Shown here: positions 16,844-24,923 of the stretch, in pieces
Numbering within the stretch: position 1 is the first letter of the stretch
How the letters are laid out: each line of letters begins with the position of its first letter
DNA from: Blautia parvula
GTDB lineage: Bacteria > Bacillota > Clostridia > Lachnospirales > Lachnospiraceae
Direction of reading: 5' to 3'
Assembly: GCF_020215665.1 (NCBI RefSeq)
Contig: NZ_CP084061.1
Location: forward strand, 5,926,501-5,990,500
DNA: 64,000 bases
Position numbers and translations under genes: made by a program
Notes under the pieces: model-generated
Seen by the model: the letters and a program-made list of their open reading frames with translations, nothing else
Database searches by the model: none
Told to the model about the DNA's origin: nothing

Positions 16844-18754
16844 ATGGACACAAAAGATGAAGCAAAAGAAGAATTAAAACAGGATTCCCCGGAGAATGAA
16901 AAAATAAAGTTTACTGTACATAAGAAAATAATAAGGATCATAGTAATTGCAATAGGATTTCTGGCCGCTTTTATTTCCCTGCTGATAGCTACCAGTATAT
17001 CCTGGATGTTCAGGACATGGACAGGTCTTACGATGAATGAGCTGATGTTTCATATACAATCGCCTATACAGGGAACAGATCATGGCATCATTATCAGCTA
17101 CATATTATCATGTATTCTTGTATCTATAGGCATCACTATGCTGATAGGCATTATATATAAATTTGTGAAGAAAAAAAGGGGGCTGATACTTTTAGCATCT
17201 GCGGTTGTATCCGTCATAGCTGCCGGTACTTCTATAAATCACATGTGGAGCAGATTGGATATTAAGGCCTATGCCAGCAATAAAAATACATATTCCACAT
17301 TTATTGATGATAACTATATAGATCCAAAATCAGTCAATATTACTTTTCCGGAACAGAAGAGAAATTTAGTATATATCTATTTGGAATCTATGGAAAATAC
17401 TTATGCAGACGAAAACCATGGCGGCGCATTTGAGAAAAATGTTATTCCGGAACTGACGGAACTTTCAAATAAGAATGAGAATTTTTCCGGTGATCATAAA
17501 ACATTAAACGGCGGTATTTCCCTAAATGGCACGGGATGGACGGTTGCAGCCATGTTTGCGCAGAGTTCGGGACTTCCCCTTTTGATTCCTATTGAAGGTA
17601 ATTCCATGAATGAGCAGGATTCATTTCTGCCAGGTCTGACTACAATTGGAGATATTTTAAAGGATGCGGGATATACGCAGAGCCTGGTTTTGGGATCGGA
17701 TGCAAATTTTGGCGGCAGAAAGTTGTTTTATACACAGCATGGAATGTATGATATTTATGATTATTACTACAGCAAAGACAATGGTCAGATACCGGAGGAT
17801 TATCATGTTTTCTGGGGATACGAAGACAGTAAATTGTTTGATTTCGCAAAGCAGCACCTGTTGGAAGCCGGCGCTTCCGATGAACCTTTTAATATGACTA
17901 TTTTAACAGTAGATACCCACTTTGAAGATGGCTATTTGTGTGAAGATTGTCAGGATACTTTTGGGGATAATCAATATGCAAATGTTATGGCATGTTCCAG
18001 TAAACGTGTGACTGATTTTGTGAATTGGATACAGGAGCAGGATTTTTATGAAAATACAACAATAGTTATTTCCGGAGATCATCCCACTATGGACAGTGAC
18101 TTTTGTGAAGATGTGGATAATAGTTATGACAGAAAAGTCTACACTACCTACATAAATTCTGCTGCAGATACGAAGAATGATACTTACAGACAATATTCTA
18201 CTTTTGATAATTTCCCGACTACACTGGCAAGTCTGGGCGTGGAGATAGAGGGCAACCGATTAGGTCTGGGAACCAATCTATTTTCATCAGAGGCAACCTT
18301 GATGGAAAAATACGATAAAAACACAATAGACATTGAGCTGGACAAAAAGTCAAAATTAATGGAAAAGCTTACGAAAGATATTGTAGTACCGGAGCCGGAA
18401 GAAGAGCTGACGGCCGAAGCAGAAGAGGATTCATCTGAAGAGACGGAAATCATACCTGCAGAGATAGAAGTGACACCATACGATTTCAGAACCGGAAAAT
18501 ATGAAGTCATGGTGAAAAATCTGCCGGCAGACACAGATGTTCAGGCGCTGCGCTGCGCGGTATGGGCGGAAGAAGACCAAAGTGACTTAAAATGGTATGA
18601 AGCGGAATTACAGGCAGACGGTTCTTATATTACGAAAGTATGGGCAGCGGATTTTGCTTACAAGGTATCAGAGTATAATATTCATATCTATACATTAGAT
18701 ACAGAAGGGGAACCGCATCTGCTTGCAGAAGCAGCAGGAGAGATAACGAGATAA
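16844..18754 (+). CDS. Sulfatase-family phosphoglycerol transferase (LtaS/MdoB-like) with GBS_Bsp-like C-terminal domain
   Basis: About 636 residues. The N-terminal cytosolic stretch is charged; three or so membrane helices follow, then an extracytoplasmic sulfatase fold: LESMENTY holds a metal-binding glutamate, GTGWTVAAMFAQSSG the predicted threonine nucleophile, and LTVDTHF and ISGDHPTM the metal ligands. Family members transfer glycerol phosphate from phosphatidylglycerol to a polymer or glycan. After an acidic linker, the last 100 residues (VWAEEDQSDLKWYEAELQ, then YNIHIYTLD) resemble the GBS_Bsp-like repeat of surface adhesins, an unusual fusion. The ATG at 16844 has GGAG 6 bases upstream; an in-frame ATG at 16829 lacks a ribosome binding site. 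Confidence 0.85.
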   Translation: MDTKDEAKEELKQDSPENEKIKFTVHKKIIRIIVIAIGFLAAFISLLIATSISWMFRTWTGLTMNELMFHIQSPIQGTDHGIIISYILSCILVSIGITMLIGIIYKFVKKKRGLILLASAVVSVIAAGTSINHMWSRLDIKAYASNKNTYSTFIDDNYIDPKSVNITFPEQKRNLVYIYLESMENTYADENHGGAFEKNVIPELTELSNKNENFSGDHKTLNGGISLNGTGWTVAAMFAQSSGLPLLIPIEGNSMNEQDSFLPGLTTIGDILKDAGYTQSLVLGSDANFGGRKLFYTQHGMYDIYDYYYSKDNGQIPEDYHVFWGYEDSKLFDFAKQHLLEAGASDEPFNMTILTVDTHFEDGYLCEDCQDTFGDNQYANVMACSSKRVTDFVNWIQEQDFYENTTIVISGDHPTMDSDFCEDVDNSYDRKVYTTYINSAADTKNDTYRQYSTFDNFPTTLASLGVEIEGNRLGLGTNLFSSEATLMEKYDKNTIDIELDKKSKLMEKLTKDIVVPEPEEELTAEAEEDSSEETEIIPAEIEVTPYDFRTGKYEVMVKNLPADTDVQALRCAVWAEEDQSDLKWYEAELQADGSYITKVWAADFAYKVSEYNIHIYTLDTEGEPHLLAEAAGEITR

Positions 18755-18755
18755 T

Positions 18756-18795
18756 AAAATCCCAGGTGCAAACAGCCACCTGGGATAAATTTTAA
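18756..18795. terminator. Bidirectional terminator between the sulfatase gene and tRNA-Leu
   Basis: A 10-bp stem, ATCCCAGGTG at 18759-18768 with CACCTGGGAT at 18777-18786, flanked by A-rich and T-rich runs. It lies directly after the plus-strand stop codon and downstream of the minus-strand tRNA. Confidence 0.8.
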
Positions 18796-18813
18796 TATTT
18801 AAATAAAAAAGGA

Positions 18814-18897
18814 TGCAGGAGATGGGACTTGAACCCACACGATATTGCTACCACAGGCACCTGAAGCCTGCGCGTCTGCCAATTCCGCCACTCCTGC
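18814..18897 (-). tRNA. tRNA-Leu (anticodon CAG), copy 1
   Basis: On the minus strand the 84-base sequence folds into a class II tRNA: acceptor arm GCAGGAG/CTCCTGC with discriminator A, D-arm, anticodon stem AGGC/GCCT around loop TTCAGGT (anticodon CAG at 18861-18863), a long variable arm and T-arm with TTCAAGT. CCA is not encoded (TCC follows). It is identical to copy 2, 231 bases away. Confidence 0.95.
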
Positions 18898-18936
18898 ATC
18901 TTCTATTCAGTTGGTGTTCTCTCGAACACAAGTGAT

Positions 18937-18965
18937 ATAATACACGATTCAAACAAGAAAGTCAA
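18937..18965 (-). promoter_or_regulatory. Promoter of tRNA-Leu copy 1
   Basis: On the minus strand: TTGACT at 18960-18965, a 17-base spacer, TATTAT at 18937-18942. The leader between it and the tRNA can form the hairpin GTGTTC/GAACAC (18914-18929). Confidence 0.75.
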
Positions 18966-18982
18966 TACCTTTTTTAAGAAAA

Positions 18983-19018
18983 AATAAAAAATCTGCCGGC
19001 AACCGCAGTCACCGCCAG
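18983..19018 (-). terminator. Probable terminator of tRNA-Leu copy 2
   Basis: On the minus strand an imperfect 7-8 bp stem (CTGGCGG with CCGGCAG, one mismatch) is followed by TTTTTT. It lies between the two tRNA copies. Confidence 0.45.
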
Positions 19019-19044
19019 AAAGTATTGTCAAAAACAAAAAAGGA

Positions 19045-19128
19045 TGCAGGAGATGGGACTTGAACCCACACGATATTGCTACCACAGGCACCTGAAGCCT
19101 GCGCGTCTGCCAATTCCGCCACTCCTGC
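19045..19128 (-). tRNA. tRNA-Leu (anticodon CAG), copy 2
   Basis: Same 84-base sequence and fold as copy 1, with the anticodon at 19092-19094. The upstream DNA is also related to that of copy 1, so the duplicated unit included the promoter. Confidence 0.95.
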
Positions 19129-19167
19129 ATCTTCTATTAAGTTCGTGCTCTCTCAAGCACAAGACAT

Positions 19168-19196
19168 ATATTACACGATTTTACAGGAAATGTCAA
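19168..19196 (-). promoter_or_regulatory. Promoter of tRNA-Leu copy 2
   Basis: On the minus strand: TTGACA at 19191-19196, a 17-base spacer, TAATAT at 19168-19173. A leader hairpin GTGCT/AGCAC lies at 19145-19160. Confidence 0.8.
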
Positions 19197-19461
19197 CACT
19201 AATTTTCAAAGTTTTTAAAAAAATTAACGCAATTCTATTTCCCGACATATTCCGAAGGTTTTTCCGCGTTTTCCGGCCTTGTTCTTTCCTTATAAAATGA
19301 CAAAAACACCCCAGAATAAAATCAGTATATATTCCCATCATAATAAGGAAATGCCAAATACATAAACCGCATTTCTGCTCCGAAATTCCTGTTTATTATT
19401 ATCCGGTTTTCGGGCTGTCGAATTTTTTAAAATACAACCGCGAAAAAACAAGAAAAAAAGG
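19197..19461. other. AT-rich intergenic stretch with no recognised gene
   Basis: I see no open frame with a ribosome binding site, no RNA gene and no clear hairpin between the tRNA promoter and the carA promoter. A-tracts near its 3' end could act as an UP element for carA. Confidence 0.5.
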
Positions 19462-19490
19462 TTGAAAAACACCAGATGTTGTGATACACT
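19462..19490 (+). promoter_or_regulatory. Probable carAB promoter
   Basis: TTGAAA at 19462-19467, a 17-base spacer, TACACT at 19485-19490. Downstream is a direct repeat of ATTTGGGGAA (around 19499-19519) in the leader. No PyrR-type terminator/antiterminator structure was seen. Confidence 0.55.
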
Positions 19491-19558
19491 TTTTACAATT
19501 TGGGGAAAATTTGGGGAACCATTAACAGTACGCTATAGAAAGGAAGACAGGTGAAAGC

Positions 19559-20632
19559 ATGAAAGCATTTTTAATACTGGAAGACGGCACCGTCTTTACC
19601 GGGACCAGCATAGGGTCGAAGAAAGAAATTATCAGCGAAATCGTCTTTAATACCTCGATGACAGGTTATCTTGAAGTTCTTACAGATCCTTCTTACGCCG
19701 GACAGGCAGTCTGCATGACATATCCTTTGATTGGTAATTATGGCATTTGCCATGAGGACCAGGAATCTTTAAGACCGTGGCCGGATGGCTACATTGTCAG
19801 GGAATTATCCCGTATTCCAAGCAACTTCCGCTGTGAAGACACCATACAGAATTTTCTGAAGAGATATGATATCCCCGGGATCGCAGGGATTGATACAAGG
19901 GCCCTTACCAAGATCTTGAGGGAAAAAGGAACCATGAACGGCATGATCACTACCAATGCAGACTATAAACTGGAGGAGGTTCTTCCAAAATTAAAAGCTT
20001 ATACCACCGGCAGGGTCGTGGAGCGTGTGACATGTGAGGAGAAGAAAGTGCTGAAGGGCAGCGGACCTAAGGTGGCTCTTATGGACTTTGGGGCAAAAGA
20101 TAATATTGCCCGTTCCCTGAACAAGCGCGGATGCCAGGTTACCATATATCCGGCATTTACAAAAGCAGAGGAGATTCTGGGAGATGATCCTGACGGCATT
20201 ATGCTCTCCAACGGTCCTGGTGATCCGAAAGAGTGTACGTCTATAATAGAAGAAATCAAAAAGCTTTATGATTCCCAGGTACCGGTTTTCGCGATCTGTC
20301 TCGGACATCAGCTCATGGCACTTGCAACGGGCGCGGATACCAGGAAGATGAAATACGGCCACAGAGGCGGAAATCACCCCGTAAAGGACCTGGAAACCGG
20401 AAGGGTATATATTTCATCACAGAACCATGGATATATGGTAGATACGGACACTCTGGACCCTCAGGTGGCTGTACCGGCATTTGAAAATGTCAATGACAAA
20501 ACAAACGAGGGTTTAAAATATATAGGAAAGAATATTTTTACCGTACAGTTCCATCCGGAGGCTTGTCCGGGACCACAGGATTCCGGATACCTGTTTGACA
20601 GATTTATGAAAATGATGGAGGTGAGCGAATAA
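19559..20632 (+). CDS. carA: Carbamoyl-phosphate synthase small subunit (glutaminase)
   Basis: A 357-residue class I glutamine amidotransferase. The N-terminal CPSase small-chain domain begins MKAFLILEDGTVFTG; the C-terminal GATase domain has the nucleophile motif AICLGHQLMA (Cys near residue 247) and the FHPEACPGP histidine-glutamate pair. It releases ammonia from glutamine for CarB, feeding carbamoyl phosphate to pyrimidine and arginine synthesis. The length is normal. AGGTGA precedes the ATG closely. The stop overlaps the carB start by one base (TAATG), the usual coupling for the two subunits. Confidence 0.97.
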   Translation: MKAFLILEDGTVFTGTSIGSKKEIISEIVFNTSMTGYLEVLTDPSYAGQAVCMTYPLIGNYGICHEDQESLRPWPDGYIVRELSRIPSNFRCEDTIQNFLKRYDIPGIAGIDTRALTKILREKGTMNGMITTNADYKLEEVLPKLKAYTTGRVVERVTCEEKKVLKGSGPKVALMDFGAKDNIARSLNKRGCQVTIYPAFTKAEEILGDDPDGIMLSNGPGDPKECTSIIEEIKKLYDSQVPVFAICLGHQLMALATGADTRKMKYGHRGGNHPVKDLETGRVYISSQNHGYMVDTDTLDPQVAVPAFENVNDKTNEGLKYIGKNIFTVQFHPEACPGPQDSGYLFDRFMKMMEVSE

Positions 20633-23600
20633 TGCCGAAGATTCAGGATATTAAAAAAGTGCTTGTGATCGGTTCAGGCCCGATCATCATCGGTCAGGCA
20701 GCAGAGTTTGACTATGCGGGAACGCAGGCCTGCCGCTCCCTGAAGGAAGAGGGAATTGAGGTCGTTCTCCTGAACTCCAATCCCGCTACCATTATGACAG
20801 ATAAGGATATCGCGGATAAGGTATATATTGAGCCTCTGACCGTGGAAGTGGTAGAGCAGCTTATCATCAAGGAAAAACCGGACAGCGTACTGCCCACTCT
20901 GGGTGGACAGGCCGGACTGAATCTGGCTATGGAGCTGGAAGAGAGAGGCTTTTTAAAAGAACAGAATGTGCGTCTGATCGGTACCACCTCTGAGACGATC
21001 AAGAAGGCGGAGGACCGTCAGGAATTTAAGGATACCATGGAGAAGATCGGTGAGCCGGTGGCAGCTTCCCTGGTTGTAAAAACCGTGAAGGATGGTATTG
21101 ATTTTACAAATAAGATCGGCTACCCGGTCGTTCTGCGCCCTGCCTATACTCTGGGCGGCAGCGGCGGCGGTATTGCCTATGATGAGGCGCAGCTTGTGGA
21201 AATCCTGGAAAACGGCCTTCGTCTCTCCCGTGTGGGTGAGGTGCTGGTGGAGCGCTGTATCGCAGGATGGAAAGAGATTGAGTATGAGGTTATGCGCGAT
21301 GGTGCGGGCAACTGCATTACCGTATGTAATATGGAAAATATTGACCCGGTCGGCGTGCATACAGGTGACAGTATCGTTGTGGCACCTTCCCAGACGCTGG
21401 GCGACAAGGAATACCAGATGCTGCGTACCTCTGCTTTAAATATCATCACAGAGCTGGGAATCACCGGCGGCTGTAACGTGCAGTACGCTCTGAATCCTGA
21501 CAGCTTTGAATACTGCGTCATTGAGGTAAATCCCCGTGTATCACGTTCCTCTGCACTGGCTTCCAAGGCTACCGGATATCCCATTGCCAAGGTTGCGGCC
21601 AAGATCGCCCTGGGCTATACACTGGATGAGATCCCGAACGCCATCACAGGCAAGACTTATGCCAGCTTTGAGCCTATGCTGGACTACTGTGTTGTGAAGA
21701 TCCCGCGTCTGCCCTTTGATAAATTCATCAGCGCAAAGAGAACCCTGACGACACAGATGAAGGCAACCGGTGAGGTTATGAGTATCTGCAATAACTTTGA
21801 GGGTGCTCTTATGAAGGCCATTCGGTCTCTGGAACAGCATGTGGACAGCCTTATGTCTTATGACTTTACCGGGCTTACCGAGGAGGAACTGACAGAAGAG
21901 CTGAAGATCGTGGACGATATGAGAATCTGGAGGATCGCTGAGGCTGTCCGCAGAGGGATTTCCTATGAAACGATCCATGCAGTCACGAAGATTGATCTGT
22001 GGTTCATTGACAAGCTGGCAATCCTTGTGGAGATGGAACAGGCGCTGGCTTCAAAGGAACTTACGGAAGAATTGCTCCGTGAGGCAAAGCGGATTGAATT
22101 CCCGGACAATGTGATCGCGCGCCTGACCGGTAAAAGGGAAGAGGACATCAGAGAGCTGCGCCGGGAGTGGGGCATCACTGCCGCTTATAAAATGGTAGAT
22201 ACCTGCGCGGCTGAGTTTGCAGCTGCCACACCGTATTATTATTCTGTTTACGGTGGGGAAAATGAGGCGGATGGGAAGTCCGATAAGAAAAAAGTTCTCG
22301 TTCTGGGTTCCGGTCCTATCCGTATCGGCCAGGGAATTGAGTTTGACTTCTGTTCCGTGCACTGTACCTGGGCATTCAAAAAAGAGGGCTATGAGACGAT
22401 CATTATCAACAACAATCCGGAGACTGTAAGTACGGACTTTGACATTGCAGATAAGCTGTATTTTGAACCGCTGACTCCGGAGGATGTGGAGAATGTGGTA
22501 AATATAGAAAAACCGGACGGCGCTGTCGTGCAGTTTGGCGGACAGACGGCTATCAAGCTCACAGAAGCCCTGATGAAGATGGGTGTGAAAATTCTGGGAA
22601 CATCTGCGGAGGATGTGGATGCTGCGGAGGACCGGGAACTTTTCGATAAGATTCTGGAGGAATGTCATATTCCGAGACCTCAGGGGCATACAGTATATAC
22701 GGCAGACGAGGCGATCCGTGTGGCAAATACACTGGGATATCCTGTGCTTGTCCGTCCTTCCTATGTGCTTGGCGGACAGGGCATGCAGATTGCCATAAAC
22801 GATGAGGACGTGGACCAGTATATCGGCATCATCAACAGAATTGCCCAGGAACATCCGATCCTGGTAGATAAATATCTGCAGGGCAAGGAGATCGAGGTGG
22901 ATGCCATCTGTGACGGTGAGGACATTCTGATCCCCGGTATTATGGAACATATTGAGCGTGCGGGTATTCACTCCGGCGACAGTATTTCCGTATATCCCGC
23001 GCGTACCATCAGCGATACAGCAAAGAAAACCATTGAAGAGTATACCAGGAGACTGGCAAAATCCCTGCATGTTATCGGTATGATCAATATACAGTTTATC
23101 GTGTGCGGCGAGGATGTGTATGTGATCGAGGTAAATCCCCGTTCCAGCCGTACGGTACCGTATATCAGCAAGGTGACTGGCATTCCTATCGTACCGTTGG
23201 CAGCCAAGATGATCCTGGGATATAAGTTAAGAGAACTGGGATATGAGCCGGGCCTGCAGCCTGAGGCAAAGCATATTGCCATCAAGATGCCGGTGTTCTC
23301 CTTTGAAAAAATCCGTGGGGCTGACATCAGCCTGGGACCGGAGATGAAATCCACAGGTGAGTGCCTGGGCATTGCAGAGTCTTTCAATGAGGCACTCTAC
23401 AAGGCATTTTTAGGGGCAGGCATCAATCTGCCGAAGTACAAAAATATGATCATTACCGTGAGGGATGAGGATAAGCAGGATATCGTACCGATCGCCCGGC
23501 GTTTTGAGGCACTGGGATACCGCATTTATGCAACCAGAAGCACTGCCAGAGTCTTGAATGAGAACGGTGTGAAGGCTGTCCGCACAAATAAGATTGAGCA

Positions 23601-23829
23601 GGCATCCCCTAATCTGATGGACCTGATTCTCGGACATAAGATCGATCTGGTGATCGATACACCGTCTCAGGGCGTGGAAAAGGCAAAGGATGGGTTTATT
23701 ATCCGCCGGAATGCCATTGAGACAGGTGTCAATGTGCTGACTGCCTTAGATACGGCTGAGGCGCTTGTGACCAGTCTGGAGAATACAGATATCCAGAAGC
23801 TGGAGCTGATCGATATCGCAGCAATATAA
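20632..23829 (+). CDS. carB: Carbamoyl-phosphate synthase large subunit
   Basis: A 1,065-residue protein with the duplicated ATP-grasp layout: the first half (GSGPIIIGQAAEFDYAG, then RPAYTLGGSGGG) makes carboxyphosphate, the second (GSGPIRIGQGIEFDFC, then RPSYVLGGQGMQ) phosphorylates carbamate. The C-terminal MGS-like allosteric domain has the usual ATRSTARVLNENG segment. Full length with no disruption. It is translationally coupled to carA. G+C is clearly higher than in the first 8 kb of the window. Confidence 0.98.
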   Translation: MPKIQDIKKVLVIGSGPIIIGQAAEFDYAGTQACRSLKEEGIEVVLLNSNPATIMTDKDIADKVYIEPLTVEVVEQLIIKEKPDSVLPTLGGQAGLNLAMELEERGFLKEQNVRLIGTTSETIKKAEDRQEFKDTMEKIGEPVAASLVVKTVKDGIDFTNKIGYPVVLRPAYTLGGSGGGIAYDEAQLVEILENGLRLSRVGEVLVERCIAGWKEIEYEVMRDGAGNCITVCNMENIDPVGVHTGDSIVVAPSQTLGDKEYQMLRTSALNIITELGITGGCNVQYALNPDSFEYCVIEVNPRVSRSSALASKATGYPIAKVAAKIALGYTLDEIPNAITGKTYASFEPMLDYCVVKIPRLPFDKFISAKRTLTTQMKATGEVMSICNNFEGALMKAIRSLEQHVDSLMSYDFTGLTEEELTEELKIVDDMRIWRIAEAVRRGISYETIHAVTKIDLWFIDKLAILVEMEQALASKELTEELLREAKRIEFPDNVIARLTGKREEDIRELRREWGITAAYKMVDTCAAEFAAATPYYYSVYGGENEADGKSDKKKVLVLGSGPIRIGQGIEFDFCSVHCTWAFKKEGYETIIINNNPETVSTDFDIADKLYFEPLTPEDVENVVNIEKPDGAVVQFGGQTAIKLTEALMKMGVKILGTSAEDVDAAEDRELFDKILEECHIPRPQGHTVYTADEAIRVANTLGYPVLVRPSYVLGGQGMQIAINDEDVDQYIGIINRIAQEHPILVDKYLQGKEIEVDAICDGEDILIPGIMEHIERAGIHSGDSISVYPARTISDTAKKTIEEYTRRLAKSLHVIGMINIQFIVCGEDVYVIEVNPRSSRTVPYISKVTGIPIVPLAAKMILGYKLRELGYEPGLQPEAKHIAIKMPVFSFEKIRGADISLGPEMKSTGECLGIAESFNEALYKAFLGAGINLPKYKNMIITVRDEDKQDIVPIARRFEALGYRIYATRSTARVLNENGVKAVRTNKIEQASPNLMDLILGHKIDLVIDTPSQGVEKAKDGFIIRRNAIETGVNVLTALDTAEALVTSLENTDIQKLELIDIAAI

Positions 23830-23850
23830 TACTGTGACATAATGAGAGAC

Positions 23851-23890
23851 AACCGCCGTATGAAATTTTGCGGCGGTTTCTTGAGTATTT
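23851..23890 (+). terminator. Probable terminator after carB
   Basis: AACCGCCG at 23851-23858 pairs with CGGCGGTT at 23871-23878 (8 bp, 12-nt loop), followed by a T-rich run interrupted by CTTGAG. Confidence 0.6.
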
Positions 23891-23939
23891 TGTCAGGTCT
23901 GCGCATGACTGTGCAGTTTCTTACATAAGGGAGGGTGTA

Positions 23940-24812
23940 ATGGATTTTATTGAATTACTGAAGGTTATTTTTCTTGGAATTGTGGAGGGCATCACGGAAT
24001 GGCTTCCCATCAGCAGCACAGGCCACCTGATACTGGTGGAGGAATTTGTAAAGCTGGATGTGAGTAAACAATTCTGGGAAATGTTCATGGTGGTGATCCA
24101 GCTTGGCGCCATCATGGCAGTGGTGGTGCTGTATTTTAAAGATCTCTGGCCATTCCACAACAGAAGACCAAAACATCATAATGTGACAAAGATAGAGAAA
24201 GCAGCCGGTTTTATCTGCCGTTTTGTCCAGATTGATAAAATGATCATGTGGTTTAAGATTGTTGTGTCCTGTCTGCCCGCTATCATCGTGGCGCTTCCTT
24301 TTAATGATTTTATTGAGGAGAAGTTCAATAATTATTTTGTGGTGGCTGTCATGCTGATCGTGTATGGTGTGCTGTTTATTCTCATTGAGGACTACAACAA
24401 GAAAAGAGAGCCGGCGGTAAACTCCATTGCTGAGATATCCTGGAAGATGGCCCTTCTCATCGGTGTATTCCAGCTTCTGGCCGTGATCCCGGGGACTTCC
24501 CGTTCGGGAGCTACCATTATTGGCGGAATCCTACTGGGGGCTTCCAGAACCGTGGCGGCGGAGTATACATTTTTCCTGGCAATACCCACCATGTTTGGCG
24601 CAAGTCTCTTGAAGCTGGTCAAATTCGGCCTGCATTTTACCGGGGCGGAGCTCATGATACTGGTTGTGGGAATGGTGGTTTCCTTTGTGGTTTCCATTCT
24701 GGCTATTAAATTTCTTATGGGATATATCAAGAAGCACGATTTCAAGGTGTTCGGCTGGTACCGGATCGTACTGGGCGTTATTGTGCTCCTCTATTTTACG
24801 ATTGCCGGTTAA
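23940..24812 (+). CDS. uppP: Undecaprenyl-diphosphatase
   Basis: A 290-residue BacA/UppP membrane phosphatase that recycles undecaprenyl pyrophosphate to the monophosphate carrier for peptidoglycan and teichoic polymers. Both family motifs are present: [17 protein letters not shown] near the N-terminus and [10 protein letters not shown] around residue 183, with about eight transmembrane helices. The ATG at 23940 is preceded by AAGGGAGGG; an upstream in-frame ATG at 23868 lies inside the carB terminator hairpin and is rejected as start. It is followed by a perfect palindromic terminator. Confidence 0.95.
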   Translation: MDFIELLKVIFLGIVEGITEWLPISSTGHLILVEEFVKLDVSKQFWEMFMVVIQLGAIMAVVVLYFKDLWPFHNRRPKHHNVTKIEKAAGFICRFVQIDKMIMWFKIVVSCLPAIIVALPFNDFIEEKFNNYFVVAVMLIVYGVLFILIEDYNKKREPAVNSIAEISWKMALLIGVFQLLAVIPGTSRSGATIIGGILLGASRTVAAEYTFFLAIPTMFGASLLKLVKFGLHFTGAELMILVVGMVVSFVVSILAIKFLMGYIKKHDFKVFGWYRIVLGVIVLLYFTIAG

Positions 24813-24833
24813 GGGGCAGTCTGAAGACGTGTT

Positions 24834-24863
24834 AAAAGGGCATTGCAGCTGCAATGCCCTTTT
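24834..24863. terminator. Bidirectional terminator, perfect 30-base palindrome
   Basis: A 30-base perfect inverted repeat with AAAAGGGCATTGC on the left, its complement on the right, and AGCT at the centre. The flanking A and T runs allow termination on both strands, after uppP and after the convergent oxidoreductase gene. Confidence 0.85.
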
Positions 24864-24864
24864 G

Positions 24865-24901
24865 TTGTCTGTAAAATAGGGGTAAGCTATTTTACAGACA
24901 A
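24865..24901. repeat. Second strong inverted repeat directly beside the terminator
   Basis: Perfect 15-bp arms at 24865-24879 and 24887-24901 with a 7-nt loop (GGGTAAG). It has no T-tract of its own in either direction. It may shield the 3' end of the oxidoreductase mRNA or be part of a composite terminator. Confidence 0.8.
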
Positions 24902-24923
24902 TAGAGAAATGGGAAACAATATG

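Noticed and set aside
18937-19196. Regarding the duplicated tRNA flanks as an integration (att) site
   Set aside because: The duplicated unit contains a whole tRNA and its promoter and there is no integrase or mobile gene between the copies; simple tandem duplication is enough.
22051-23070. A 339-codon open frame on the minus strand inside carB
   Set aside because: Shadow of a long G+C-rich gene: carB is intact and highly conserved, and the antisense frame resembles no family.
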